This document shows positions 1 through 12,900 of a stretch of 64,000 nucleotides of DNA, one piece after another. Within the stretch, counting starts at the first letter, position 1, and every line of letters begins with the position of its first letter. The position numbers and the translations under genes were made by a program. The notes under the pieces are model-generated. The model saw only the letters and a program-made list of their open reading frames with translations, had not been told where the DNA came from and did no database searches. Origin of the DNA: Ascaris suum (taxonomy: Eukaryota > Nematoda > Chromadorea > Rhabditida > Ascarididae); contig CM024186.1 in NCBI GenBank assembly GCA_013433145.1, positions 2,601,001 to 2,665,000 of the forward strand. The letters are read 5' to 3'.

Positions 1-1436
1 TGTTGTTTCTGTCTCAATGTGTTATCGATTAATAGGAATTATATCCCGAAGTTCCGAAACCTGAAAGCAACACGAATTATCCGATATGATTTTCAAGCAA
101 GAAAATACAACTTTGTCGGGGTTTTTTTTTTTGCTATTGCTTTAACACCCTTTTTGTTTGGCTTGAAATGTGAGAAAGATTTTAATACTAAAAGACGGGA
201 GAGGAAGGCGTTATGCTAATAAGTGATACAAAAGAAGATGGCAAGTGTTGATTGATGCTTTCAGGATCACAGAACAGAACCGGAGTTCTTGTGCACTTGA
301 AATTTCCGGATTGAAATCTCACCAAAACGTCAGAACTGGAGAATTCCAGAATAAAAACTGCAGTGTCACTCCATTTATTCTTTTTCTTTCAAGGGAAAAG
401 AGCAACGATGGAAATAAACTTAAAAAAAAAAAGCGAAAAAATATTTGCAATCACTGCCCATTTTCAATCAATCTTTCTTTTTCCTTGTACAAGCACTTGA
501 CAGCACAAATGACTTCATTTTTCTTTTCGTTGTGGCTCTATTTTGACGTCATCTTTTTTTAAAAACTCCTAAAAACGCTCAACTTCGTTTGCATATTGCG
601 CTAACAATTATGAAATTTGCATAGTAATGACTGAAATTCGATGTGCATTTCCAAACGACATAATGAAGTTGTACTTCAGCATATTCAAATGTCAGTGTGC
701 ATGTCTATTCGTTTATTTGGTGGTTTCAATTCGCGAAATAGCTAAGCGAAGCAATTTAGTGGGCATAGAATTAGATGAGCTCATTTATCAGCATTCATGT
801 TGACCCATTAGCGTCTAAAGAAATTATACTCATTCAAATGACTTAAATTTTGCATGAATTATGCAAAAAAAAAAATTTGCAAGGATCTTGCTAAGGTCAC
901 ATTCTTATTTCAAAGTGGGTGATCCACGAAATTTGCCAATAAGCATATCAAAAGAGATGGTATGATATCTGTTTTGATACTCCTCTTTACCTCACTAATA
1001 ACTTTCATAAGTACCAAAATAATAAATATAAGACAAAATATATTTTTCAACAGATTTTGAAATAATGTTTTCAACACATTCCAACCATTTGGCCAAACGT
1101 TTTAAAAGATGCTCTTATTTTTTTCAAATCTATTGATGCAAAATGAGAAAGCGGTTGTATAAAATGCATACAATTCCTTTTTTGCATCTTAATTCTATTA
1201 ATTCTTTCGAGATTAGAATAAAATACGAGATGAAGCGATGATGCATATTATATTCATAAAATTTTGCAATTCTTGCTTCAATTTTTCCCACATCGAAACT
1301 GTTGCCCTAGAGTACACATGAATATTAGTGTAATAGTGAGATATTGTTGTAATTCTGTGAAATTTCACACAAGAATTTTCTTAGGAAATTTTCTTTTTTT
1401 TTGCATAGAAAAATTCGATGATTTCAAAACTGGCGG

Positions 1437-1492
1437 CATTCCCTATATATTTCATTACTTATTAGTAATTTATGAAATCGGTTGGTCAACCG
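1437..1492 (+). repeat. Dispersed repeat fragment, copy A
   Basis: About 40 bases from TATATTTCATTACT through GGTTGG match, with roughly eight differences, a stretch at 57,243–57,299 in the same orientation. The family is unknown. The similarity is too long and too specific to be shared AT-richness alone, but only two clear copies are visible. Confidence 0.45.
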
Positions 1493-3083
1493 AGTAATAT
1501 AGAAATAATGCCTATTGTTTCATCTTCAAAATTTTCGAAGTATTTCATCACTGTTGCCTTGTTATTAGTAGAGTCACAAAGAGGATAGTGCAGAAATGAA
1601 TCCCGCAATTTTATCCATATTTAGAATGGTAAACAAAAATTATAGGTCAATGTTACTAGCTGATCATTATACCTTCTTGAATTAGTCGAAATTTCTATCG
1701 CTAAATATGATATTTGCATATGCAGAGATGAAAAAGCAAATGAAATATTTATTGCTGAACAAACACAATTAATTTAGTGAAATGAAAAAAAAAACTTAAA
1801 AGATTTGAAACGTATAGTATTAGAGATGGCATGCTCCCTAAACACATACGATGTTCGAAAATTGGCGCAGTTGGTAGAGCGTCACATCTGTGCTTTGATG
1901 TTTTCGAGTACATTGTGCATCTTGTGGCAGTCAATTTGCTTTCTCTATCAAGCATACTACGATGTAATTGATCATAAAATAGTTCATAAATTGTAAATAA
2001 CATACTGCACTTTCGTGTTGAATGTTTTATTGGGAAGTCCAGATGAAAATATTCATCATCTCAATATTTACGATTCCTTAAGTAGAATCTCTATTGCAGC
2101 AAAAAAAAGAAAAGAAAAAAGAAAAAAAAAACAACTTAGGAGCTGCTCGCTATGCGTTAAACAAATTGCTTCGCTTCGTCGACTTAGAAAGGCGATCCTC
2201 CTCAGTGCAAATTGGTTTCTTGTTGATCCAAATGGCCTAGACGCATTTGCTCGTCTCATTTTTAGCCGAATATCGGTGAAATCGCCGTCCTCTCACTCTC
2301 ACGCCTCACTTACATTCCTGCTCATATTACCTCCATGCTCGAAATATTAACGTGTCGTTGATTTTCCCCTCATAATTTCTATCTTGTATTCTCGTTGCAT
2401 TTTTATCATTGTCAATTCGTTTAAAAGAATATGTAAATTGTGCGAAATTTGAATATATATTTGATATACGACGAGAATTTTAATCTATTCTATGTAATTA
2501 ACTTCAGTAGTTTTGATCTGTTTTAATATATAAAGTTAATAGATGATTCATTCATATCGTTGTCTTTGCAGCAGCAAATAACGCGTTATTGATCTATACT
2601 TTTTAAAGCATTTTATAGAGTCAAAAAGAAGATCAGCAAATTAAATAAATATGAAAATATGAATTTATTTTCGAAATTCTATCATCGTTTACGAAAAATC
2701 CACAAAAATAGAGGTGAATAAAATGATGTCATTTGAAGTTGAAAAATGTTGATTGCTCAATTCTTAAAGAAATATCCTTCGCACTAAAAACGATTAAAAC
2801 CGTTCTATGCTATCATATAAAATAAAAATTCCGACGAAAAATAACTTTTCTTTTTTTTTTTGCAAAAGAATTTCTGGATTTTTTTTTTTGCAAAAATGCA
2901 GATTAATGAAAGATATACGAGTGGATTTGCTGATGGAATGAATTTAATTATTTGGGACAACAACGCTATGAGGAAATCTCTCTTTTTTTTGCACAGATGA
3001 GGTTATTTATGCATAACCGACGTTGAAATAAAAAAGATTTTAGTAATCACTATACATATGCTTTCAAGGCAAGCAAAACAAGC

Positions 3084-3165
3084 ATCATTTATGATAATAA
3101 CCTCTTAATTACTGATATAAAATTATCATTTATGATAATAACCTCTTGATTAATGATATAAAATT
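3084..3165 (+). repeat. 41-bp tandem duplication (2 copies)
   Basis: Two head-to-tail copies of a 41-base unit beginning ATCATTTATGATAATAACC (3,084–3,124 and 3,125–3,165), differing at two positions. This is a local duplication with no coding content. Confidence 0.85.
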
Positions 3166-5239
3166 TCGGTACATCAATTTCTACCCAATAATCTTTGAGT
3201 TTTTACAAAACTTCCTGTCCTGATTTCGAACTCTAACCTCAAAGTTCCAGGCACTTCGAAAATTTCTAAAAATCTCCAAAACTTGAAGTACTATGATGAA
3301 CGCGCAATAACCATTAGATTAATGACAGTTGAGCATTAGTTTGAGCGATAAACGTAGTGAATATTCAAAAAATATAAATGAATGAAGAAAAATTCAGTAT
3401 TTTCTAATGATCAGCTTCTAGCGTAATTTGCATATAGCACTTCGACTGTTCACTAACTAGAGCACCAGTAAACGTTCTAACGTCTTTTAATGGTGTTTTG
3501 CATATATTAGGAGTATTCTTTATCACTCTCAATAAAGTGGCATTTTGCAATTGTTTGTTAAGTGATATGTCTAGTTTAGAAATATGCGAGTCGCAAAAAA
3601 AAAAACAATATCGAAAAAAAGCGATCGCATCCATAAACTCAAGTTGGCCATCGTAAAGTTGCGTAAACAACTCAGTGGCAGATTGTTTGTTTCCATCCAA
3701 TGAGCAATATTCGATTTTTTTTTCAACTAAGCAAAAAATTTCTTCGAGGAAATCATTTGAGGAATTCTATGTCGTACAAATTAGACAGCGCTTCTCAAGA
3801 AGCAATCGTAAATGGGTAAAGAGAAAAGGATGAGCATCGTCAAAATTTATTGACAACTTGTGAATTTCAGCCGCTTCAAGCTCCACTGCTCTAAAGCAGT
3901 TAATTCTAAACTCACTCATTGTGCCTAAAACCGCAGCTAAATTTGAGCTTAACCTCAGGCTCAAACTCAGCCGTTGAGGTTTACAACAAGCCAGGATTGC
4001 TATTTCAGAGGCCATTAAAATACAATCGAAAATGCAGCAAAACATTAAGACATTGAGGTCAACATAAAATACAGCCACAAGCACATTCCACCATATCTAT
4101 ATTAATTGATGAAGTCTCTATTAGGGAGACATTAAAACAACAACGAGTCATTCATGAGGCGAATAGTAGAAGAGATCTCCTAAAGCGAAATCGAGATCAA
4201 AGATTACAACAAGCTCGTATTTGTTGACTCGGTGAGTAAAGAATGCCACATTCGAAAAATGCAGGATATGCTATGGAAGTCTTTTTCAAAAATGTATCAC
4301 ACAATACAACAAATAAACCTATAGTGAATGAAAACTTGCCTGTTAAGTGGTGCTCATCAATATATGAGGGTTTGTACGAGTGGAAAGCTCAGAAATACTG
4401 TCCACGTACGGTCGTATATAAAACGCTGAACATATAAAGCCCCACAACGTGATATTGTTACATATTCGTTGTGGAATTTCGTTAATTTCAGTTATAGTAG
4501 ACATGTATAGGTTTAAGGGAATATAATTATCACCTTAGATTACCAGCATCAGAAGCAAGAGAAATATCGAAAGAGGTGAAGTGGGGAAGTGGAGAAAATT
4601 AAGGCTACCGCAATCGTATTCTATCGTCATTTTTAAGACGATTTTTAGATTTTATATAAAAATAAATAAAGCGTTAATTTTGTAATTACAAAAATGATGA
4701 TTTCATCGATATTGACAGCGATTTCTCTCAATATGAGCAGAAATATAAAAATTCATTGAATGAAATCTTTTCTAAATTGTCGTCAATTTGTGAAAAACTA
4801 ATCTCATTTCGCTAACCTTTTATTCGACGCACAGAGTACTAAGAATTTCGTAAATATGGCTTTTTGAAGAGAATTCACTAAATAGAAATGTAAATATTTG
4901 ATTAGGTCGCTACGCATCGTCTATCGTAAGCAGTTTTTTTTTTTTTTTTTGTTGCTCAATTCTTATTGGTTAAGATTTATGATATTTGATTTTATGCTGC
5001 AATAGGCTGAGAAATTTTGTTAATTTTTATTTTATCTTCTTTTTAAATATATTTTTATTCATATTGTGTAAATTCATCGAAAATTTTTGAACTCTTTAAC
5101 TTGTGATTTAGTTGTTCAAGTAAAAGTTGTACATATGAGCGATGAAAATGTCAGATGAATATGGTGATATATGAAAGGAATGACTACAATAGATTCAAAT
5201 TATCTATTTTCAATGAAGAATAGGAATTTAATTTTTCGG

Positions 5240-5455
5240 TTGCGGAATATGTACGTTTCATACGCAAGGCGTCGAGTACAGCCTTAGTTCTCGGAATTAA
5301 GTTTGCGGGCAATCGAGCACATGACCACATTTCTATGAATGCATTATAGCGATCAGCGCATCAATTCAAAAGTCACTCTGCTCGCTCTAACAACTCCTCG
5401 AATTTAAAGCCTATAAATTCCAATAAGAGATTCCTTGTAGAGAATTGTGGGAAAA
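5240..5455 (+). mobile_element. Possible C-terminal scrap of a non-LTR retrotransposon
   Basis: A less AT-rich patch in which one forward frame reads residues such as FIRKASSTALVLG and then, after stops, SARSNNSSNLKPINSNKR. The second segment resembles the Arg/Asn-rich tail that precedes the WNSLP motif in jockey/CR1-type reverse transcriptases. The WNSLP motif itself is not visible. This is a weak call. Confidence 0.2.
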
Positions 5456-7449
5456 AAAACTCAAGCATAATCATATAATAATTGCAAATCCATTATTTCA
5501 AATTTCAGTTTCGTTGATCATTCAAATTCCGTTGATTTTCATAATTTATTACTAATATATGATAATTTTAGTAATAGATATATTATTAGATAAGAATTTT
5601 ATTTTCCATTGGTATATTTTTTAATGAATAATTTCATCAGCATTCATTTCAGTGAAAAATTTATATTTCTTCTCTTCTCATTTGTGAAACCATGCAATTT
5701 TTGTCTATCATTATGCGTCTCTATTGAATTCTGTACATATTAACAGTCAAGCTTTCTAACGATAAATTCTTTTAGATTCATTTGCATATGGATTGCCAAA
5801 TTTATACGAATTATTTTATGCATTACGAATAAATTTTTCAAATTTATGAATAAAATAAAATAATAAAATTTTAGTGATAATGGTGATAATTATAACGATA
5901 ATTGTAATAATCAATAAATATACCTAAAGTTCAACTTGTCTTGTTGGATTGTTTGTTGATATTGGAGGATATTGAATGACTAACGACAAATCAGATATAG
6001 TGTATGCACTTTCATAGTCCTCTTATATATCATTTCGTTTCAAGAAGGCAATTTATTTCGATTGCATTTGCAGCATTGATTGCTTTCATTTCATGTTTAA
6101 TCACTCTTGATGTAGTGCAAAAAGAATATTGCTGAACGAGCCTAACGGGATATGTCGATTGACGTTTTGACGCTTTTTTCCTCTTATCGTTTATTTACTA
6201 TTAGAGATTTTCGGCTATCTATTTCATCCGAAATTGTTTGATTAATTAGAACAAACAAAAACATGAGATTATATGTTTAGGTGATTATGCTTGTTTTTAT
6301 TTCTTCATAAAAATAGCAATTTTTAGAAGCTAACCCGCAACGTGAAGTTTTCGTTGAATGAAATGTTCAATGATATGCCCAATGTGAGATTGCCGCTAAT
6401 CATTTTTTTTTATGTGATCGTTTTTCTGAATATTTTGCGCATTTATTATTATGATATAAACGTTTGTTGATTTTTTTTTTTGCGTTGAATTTCTTCTATA
6501 AAATGTCAAAGTCTAAGATAGCAATGTGGAAAATTTCAGCATCATTTGAACGCGATCTCAATTTAGACATTTTTTAAAAAATATCTTTATGGAGCATTGT
6601 CATAGCTCGATGTTTTATTAGCTCTCCTCGCCGAAAGTTGTAATTTAAAAATTATTAAAGCTAGAATTATGAAAATCAAATGCTATAATTTATTCATTGG
6701 ATGGTACTTCTCTAGCAATATTCAAATTCAAATATTTAAGCCGATTTAGGGAAAATAATTTAAGGGGACATCTAAGAATTTATTCGCGTTTCCAATCGGT
6801 CAAATATTGGCCGAATGTGTAGAGGAGACGAACTCATTGGAAGATTTCGATGAAAGTTATTTGATTAGTTAGGGGACAAATAGTTGAATGCAAAAACTTT
6901 TTATTGATAATTTATGAATTTTTAATGACTGATGAAACGAGTGACAAAAAAAACACACATTTTATGCTTTTTCAATGGTTTATTTCTTCATTGTTTTCGA
7001 TGAGTATTGCAATTTTTATCGCTATATCGGTTGGCAATTTATTAATCATATATAATTTAATTATAATAAACAATTCGGATATAATTATTATGCATATTCG
7101 ATTTTTCATGATATTAGTTGCTTTTATTAGTGAAAAATGTTTCGAATTTTTTTTTTCATAAAGGTGGAAAAAAATTCAAAGCATTTATTACTATGGAAAT
7201 TTTTTAGAAAATTAAATACTTTTTTTCAAATTTTCAATCCTTTTTTTTCCGGATAAATCGCATTAGTTTTAAACGATATATATTCTCATCAAAACGAACT
7301 ACACAGCGTTTAATTGCAATTAACAGTAAGGTTTTGTGCAAATGCATTTTCTGCATCTTGTTATTGCAATTAATAACAATTATGCATTTGATTTGAACAG
7401 CAAAAACAACTAATAGTTGCAATAATTGCAATAATTCATCGTTTTCCAC

Positions 7450-7815
7450 TGGTTACTGCGCGGTCAGCTGTGAGTAAGCTCCGACCAGAATTGTCGGCTC
7501 CGCTCAGCCGGCCCACCCCGCCTAGCATCGGGGCGAAAGCAGCGGAATAAGACCCAAAATCATAAGCGGAGTAAGGTGAATCGACTCGTCAACACTTGAC
7601 GGCCGGGAGACGAGCTAAGCCCTAACCTTCACTCAATCGACCTGCAAGAAGGAGAGGCCGACCTGCAATGAGACGGAGTGACTCTCTAAGAAAGACTGCA
7701 GGAATCAGTTGGATCAGAAAAGCATCGACTCGCCGCGGCAGGTGGAGGCGATATGAAGAGACATTTATTCGTAACGAATGCTCCGTTGATTGAAATAAAC
7801 AAATAAATAAATAGA
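7450..7815 (+). mobile_element. 5'-truncated RTE-type LINE, 3' end
   Basis: A sharply GC-richer island in AT-rich surroundings. At about 7,653–7,793 the forward frame reads GRPAMRRSDSLRK, then AGISWIRKAS, RRGRWRRYEETFIRN and a stop. This reproduces the C-terminal pattern of RTE-like non-LTR retrotransposons: GRP-x-RW-x-D, AG-x-x-W, and WR-x-x-EE-x-F. After the stop the element ends in an AAATAAATAAATAG-type simple tail, as non-LTR 3' ends do. No endonuclease or reverse transcriptase core is present, so this is a 5'-truncated copy. A decayed relative lies near 63,000. Confidence 0.7.
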
Positions 7816-8695
7816 TTGCAATAATTTGAACAATACGAATCTTTATTGTGTAAGACCACCACTTATGTGTGAATTCTTTTCAAAGTACCAAAAACGTCCA
7901 ATTTTTTCGAAACGTTTTGCTCTGAAATATAGAAAAGAGATAGAATAAAGTTAGGCATTTCATAAATGCATAAAATATATGTATGCGTACGTCTACCTCA
8001 TCATCTATCAGCATTGAAAAAAATATTTAACCATATATGAGACCGTTGAATATGACAATTCAATGCAAACTGTTCGACGACATTTATAAGTTATACTGTT
8101 TTTTTTTTCGATTTATAAGTCAATTTTTCTTGTTGCAATTTTATGCAGAACATATGAGTGGATCATCAACTTACTAATTCCCCCCATCAATGCTTTATAC
8201 TAATACGATAATTTTACCTAGTAAGGACTGAAATTTGTCCTGCATTTGTATTCTGGTACAACCTCCTGAATTTTTTGTGAATTGGTTCATTCATTTGAAC
8301 CGAATTCATATTTGCGAAAGTAAAAGTGCTAGGAATGTCAATGCCCTAGGAAGTCATTTTTTTATAAAACAAGTAAATGAATTCAAAAATATGCCATTAT
8401 ACATGCAAAAAAGGTTGCCAGATGCAAAAAAAAAACGCATCTTGCGCTTTCTATTGTTCCTGACGCGTTTCTTCATTTATGAAACAAACATATAAACAAG
8501 AGTTTTCTCCGAGTACTAGTTTTTAAAACACCAATAATCTTTTCAAGAAATTCGGTTAATGTGAGGATTTGATTCATCGTTGACTTCATTCATCCAAAAA
8601 CATTAATGTCGATGTGGTTTGTAATAAAATTTGTGGAATTTCAAATATTTTAACGATCGTTGAGCACATACTGCAACAAGTAGGTGTAACAATTG

Positions 8696-8956
8696 CTATG
8701 CCCGCCTATCGTTGCGAACAACGTCTAGACTGATGGCTGCTATATCGTAAACAAATCGAGTAAAGCCACTAGTCACCTCATGCCATTTCCCATTAGTGGA
8801 TGCGCCTACTTCACTATCTGCAAAAATTTTCTGCTGTCCCGGCAGAAGCATCGCCCACCAGAAAGAGATTGTTGATGGATATTTCCATCGATATTGTAGT
8901 TTTGTTTTTCCACTCGGGAAACGAAATTCTGCTCTCTTCTTTTCTTCAGTTCCCAT
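8696..8956 (-). CDS. Unrecognised 86-residue ORF, coding-like composition
   Basis: A minus-strand frame runs from ATG to TAG with balanced codon choice and less A/T bias than its surroundings. The protein starts MGTEEKKRAEFRFPSGK and contains FWWAMLLPGQQK and a Trp-His-Glu stretch. I do not recognise a domain, signal peptide or membrane segment. It could be one exon of a larger minus-strand gene, a fragment of a transposable element, or chance. No clear acceptor or donor partner was found within 1 kb. Confidence 0.25.
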   Translation of the reverse strand: MGTEEKKRAEFRFPSGKTKLQYRWKYPSTISFWWAMLLPGQQKIFADSEVGASTNGKWHEVTSGFTRFVYDIAAISLDVVRNDRRA

Positions 8957-9890
8957 TCAACACTTGTGAATATTTACATTTGGATGACTAAAAGTAATTT
9001 ATCAACAGTTACATAAATATTGCTCAAACCTTTATAAGCCCTCTAAGGTTTTTAGGAAATTTTCAAGCATTACTCAAAAGTAGTAACGCATTTATATTTC
9101 GTTACATGGCATTATTCTGTATAGTTAACTCTAACATCATATATTCGATAAAGCGACAATAAAATGAATAGAGATAATTAGGCTAATTTTAATTGATGAA
9201 AGATTTAATAAAGCAAAGTTTGAACTTATTCTCAGTTAATTTCGTATTAATGCTTTTGTTTCTTTATGATTTCCATCGCTTTCGTATATATAAGAGATCA
9301 TACCTTTATCGTTGATCTTAATAGTAACGAATTTTTCGAATTTCTTGTGGAAAAAAACTTTTCTAGCCATTTTTTCACTGAACGGAGAATATTATCAATG
9401 GTACACGAAGGAAATATTTGCTGATGAATTGACATCGCATTATTAATCAACGCAAATAGTAGGGAATATTGCGTCGATACAACTATCTCAATGGCTATGA
9501 ACGCTAATAAACGTGATAGTATAATGCATAACTCACTAGCTTGCCAGGTATCAGCCAGGTATGAAATTAATCTAATTTATCTCTTTGTTACTAAACAATA
9601 AAGCGTCTACTATGCAAACTGATCAAAAAAATAGATTTGGTACAAATGGTGTTTGTTCATATTCATATTCCCTCATTAAGGCAACTAATCAAAGGGGCGC
9701 ATGAATGTAGTATTGAGGAATTTTCCGTTACCTGTAATTCCAGTGAAGGAATGAGGGTGATTGTAGAATGGAGTAAATAGACAGTAGTTAAGGGGCAAAC
9801 ATACAAGCGGATGATTTGTTGATAGATGCAAAGAAAATTTTTATTATATGCCGGGTAGATTTTATTTTTCATTATTTTTCACGTGGCTTT

Positions 9891-9925
9891 TTTATAGTGA
9901 ACGAAATGAACGGCAATTAATAGAT
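9891..9925 (+). promoter_or_regulatory. Candidate splice-leader acceptor and 5' UTR of F-box gene
   Basis: TTTTTTATAG ends at 9,897, followed 28 bases later by the ATG at 9,926. A T-rich stretch ending in AG just upstream of a start codon, with no in-frame upstream exon found, fits a nematode trans-splice acceptor. It could also be the acceptor of a cis intron from an exon I did not find. Confidence 0.35.
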
Positions 9926-12900
9926 ATGCCAAATAAGGTAATACAACGAATTTGTGCTTGTCTCGAGATGAACGACTTGTACGCCTTGGTATGGCATGTA
10001 AAAGATTCCGCAAAATAACCGAAGAAATTTGGAGTTGTATAAGGCATACATGCCTCGATACGGATCTTGCTGCTATTTCCAGGTTTGTCATTTGATTTCC
10101 TTTATTGGTTTGTTTCTAATCGAGTGGTAAGATGCTGCGATAGGTGAATGCAATATGGAGGAAGGGGACGGATCAAAACTGAAACACTGAAACAGGGAAG
10201 AAATACCAATGTAAACAGATATGACTAATTAGCACTTTGCTTGGGAAGATGGAAGAATGTTATTTAAACGATACGGGCAGGTTCCTCTGCTTTTAAGTTT
10301 CTAATTTTGTTATATCATTGAGCCTGTTTATGATTAAACGTGGCTGTTGATTATGATTAAACGTATTCGTCGTTTGTACGAATACGTTTAATCATAATCA
10401 ACAGCCACGTTAATCGTTTGCGAAAAGATCAGAAATAGTTCATGTGCTCGCTAATCCATACTATTCGCTTCAGGGCATATTGCATCTGGGCAGCGCGCTT
10501 CTTGTTGTTCCATAGTCCGAACAACATCGCAGAACAATTTTCCCTTGACGAACGAAATGGAATATCTCTGATCCTCTTGGAAGCATTGAGAAGCAAATTT
10601 AATTTGATGAAAAATAAATAAACAAAACAAACAAATAAAATAGTATCAATAAATAATGAAGTATATTCTATGGGGGCAAGAGATTTTGTTCTAATCTTTG
10701 ATGCTTAACGTTGATGCCCGCATTAGAAATTTTCGTCTTGATATTAAAGGCTATACAATTCATAGGGATTTTCCGCAAATTTTTTTTTTCATACTCATAA
10801 TTGCAATAAAAATAATTCTAACAAAACAAAACAATGATAGTTGATCAATCGAAAAATGCGCATTTTTTGTATTTATGCATTAAATGTATCAAAATATAAA
10901 TAAAGGTATAGATGTGTGATTAATAAAATCAAAAGTAAATACTTTAATATTGGCTGTATCAAAATTCACTCATCATTCTGCGAAATAAAAGTATTCTTAT
11001 TAAGATTTGAATTACAACTGTAATAGTAAGTTAGTGTACGCAAACAACGATCGATAATTGATTTCAGGATGTTTCCATCAACGTTCTCCTCAACGATGTG
11101 TCGATTTTGTTTACCACCCGATAATCTATGGGCACATAATCGAGATGAATTGGATATTCTCTTTCCAGATTCTTCTCTTCAAATGGCATATTCGGATCTT
11201 GCATTCCTTACACGTAAATGTACAGCGCTTGAATCGATCACATTATTATGCGTAAGTTGAAATAAAATTTTTCCAAATTGTAATCAATTCAATTAATAAG
11301 TTTTGAATATTTTCTAATAGAATAAATGAATACTTTTGTAGAAATTATTGACGCAAAATATCGGCTTCGATTAAATTTGAATGTAATATTCTTTTTAATA
11401 TTTAATAGCATTCAATTTGATAAGTGAGATTATAATTATGCATAGCATGTTGAGTGAGTGATTTGCATTCTTTTTTTTTTGATATAAGGTGGTTTTTATT
11501 TCCGATTTTTTGATTTACTTAGTTAAAAAAACTGAAAGTGACATCTGAATGCTGTATCCTTTTCCCGTTGAATCCTCCATTCTACTTGGGCATGAACAGT
11601 TTATCAAACGATTAAATAACGCTGCAAAATTTGATTTATTGAATTGAAATCTTTATTAAATATTAAATAAATATTGATGCAATTTGCTCAAGCAAACAAC
11701 TAGCCGGAAATTTTTATCCTGCGATTGCAATCAGGTTGAGAAGACGTAAGTTTCTTCAATAGGGCTACGATGAATTCTTTTTAGGTTTAAAAAAATTCCA
11801 TACACTGGTTATGCTTGTAACACATAAAAAATTCTTGCTTATTTTAGCCACCATATAAATCGTATCGTGTCCCGGCTGGCCGCAGCTTCTTCCGCTTTCT
11901 TTCTACCGCCACATTTGCAAGTGTTTCACGTTTGGATCTCACTATGACAAGGTGTGCGAGTAGTAAACATTGAGGCAGACAACTTCTACTATTATTTAAC
12001 ACATATTAACTTAAGAATTTCATGATGTTCAATTGCGCATCCGGTTGGCACCATGAGACTATTTAAATTCAATGATCACTCTATTGATGCATTGTTGATC
12101 GATTAAATTTTCGACTAGATTTATGGAAGTGGGTATTTTCCAAAAATAAGCAAACGTGAAGCAGACATATAATTTTCCATATTTGAGAAAGTGAATGTCA
12201 TAAGTAAACTACTTGCTGAAACTAAGCAATAAAAATCTACGTTCGATTGTTGTAATGAAAAAGGTTATCACTCAAAGCAAATGCAAAATATATGGTTAAG
12301 TTCTCATGAAATATTTTCAAAATTTTTGGAAATAAACTTTTCTTTGCAAATAAGAAGAAATTATGGATAATTTTTGAAAATCTTTCTAACTACCTATAGT
12401 TGTTCTCGTGAAACCACATTATTAAACGTCTATAATGTAGACTCTATTAACTATATTAAATGATATTCGAATATTTCCACTAATTTCGATGCTTTAAAAA
12501 AAATTTTTTTTTCAATTTTAAATAATAAAATATATGATGAGAATATCAACTAAAATCTCATATTTGAATTAATTTTATATGAGAATTTTCAGCTTCGAGT
12601 TAGCAGATTTGGAATTATGCCAACATAGTTTCTCATTTCTCAAAGATCTCTGCGTGGATAAATGTTGTATATATGTGTATCGACATGAGATGCTATTAAC
12701 AAAACCGAAAAAAGAATTGAAAAGTATTGTGATGAATTTTCACAAACGTAAACGAAGAATACCAGCTGGAGCGAAACTTCTTCTTGGTAATTAAAAAAAA
12801 AATAATTTTTTTTTAAGTGAAATTTTATTGTCTATTATACTTTTGTCTAGTTGAACGATACGATTCTATTAATGAAAAAATTATCGAACACATTCAAAAA

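Larger units (their letters stand above)
1..7449. other. AT-rich intergenic stretch, no gene recognised
   Basis: Long AT-rich sequence with frequent A and T runs. The open frames here are short, lack recognisable domains and have no supporting splice context. A slightly GC-richer patch at about 2,140–2,350 and another at about 3,400–4,440 hold open frames on both strands, but I could not assign either to a family. The items listed separately are a dispersed repeat near 1,440, a tandem duplication at 3,084 and a possible retrotransposon scrap near 5,240. Confidence 0.6.

Noticed and set aside
1855..1921. tRNA-like A box (TGGCGCAGTTGGTAGAGCG) followed by TTCGAGT resembling a T loop
   Set aside because: The A-box to B-box spacing is too short, the acceptor arms do not pair and the anticodon loop is wrong. 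At most a decayed tRNA-derived fragment.
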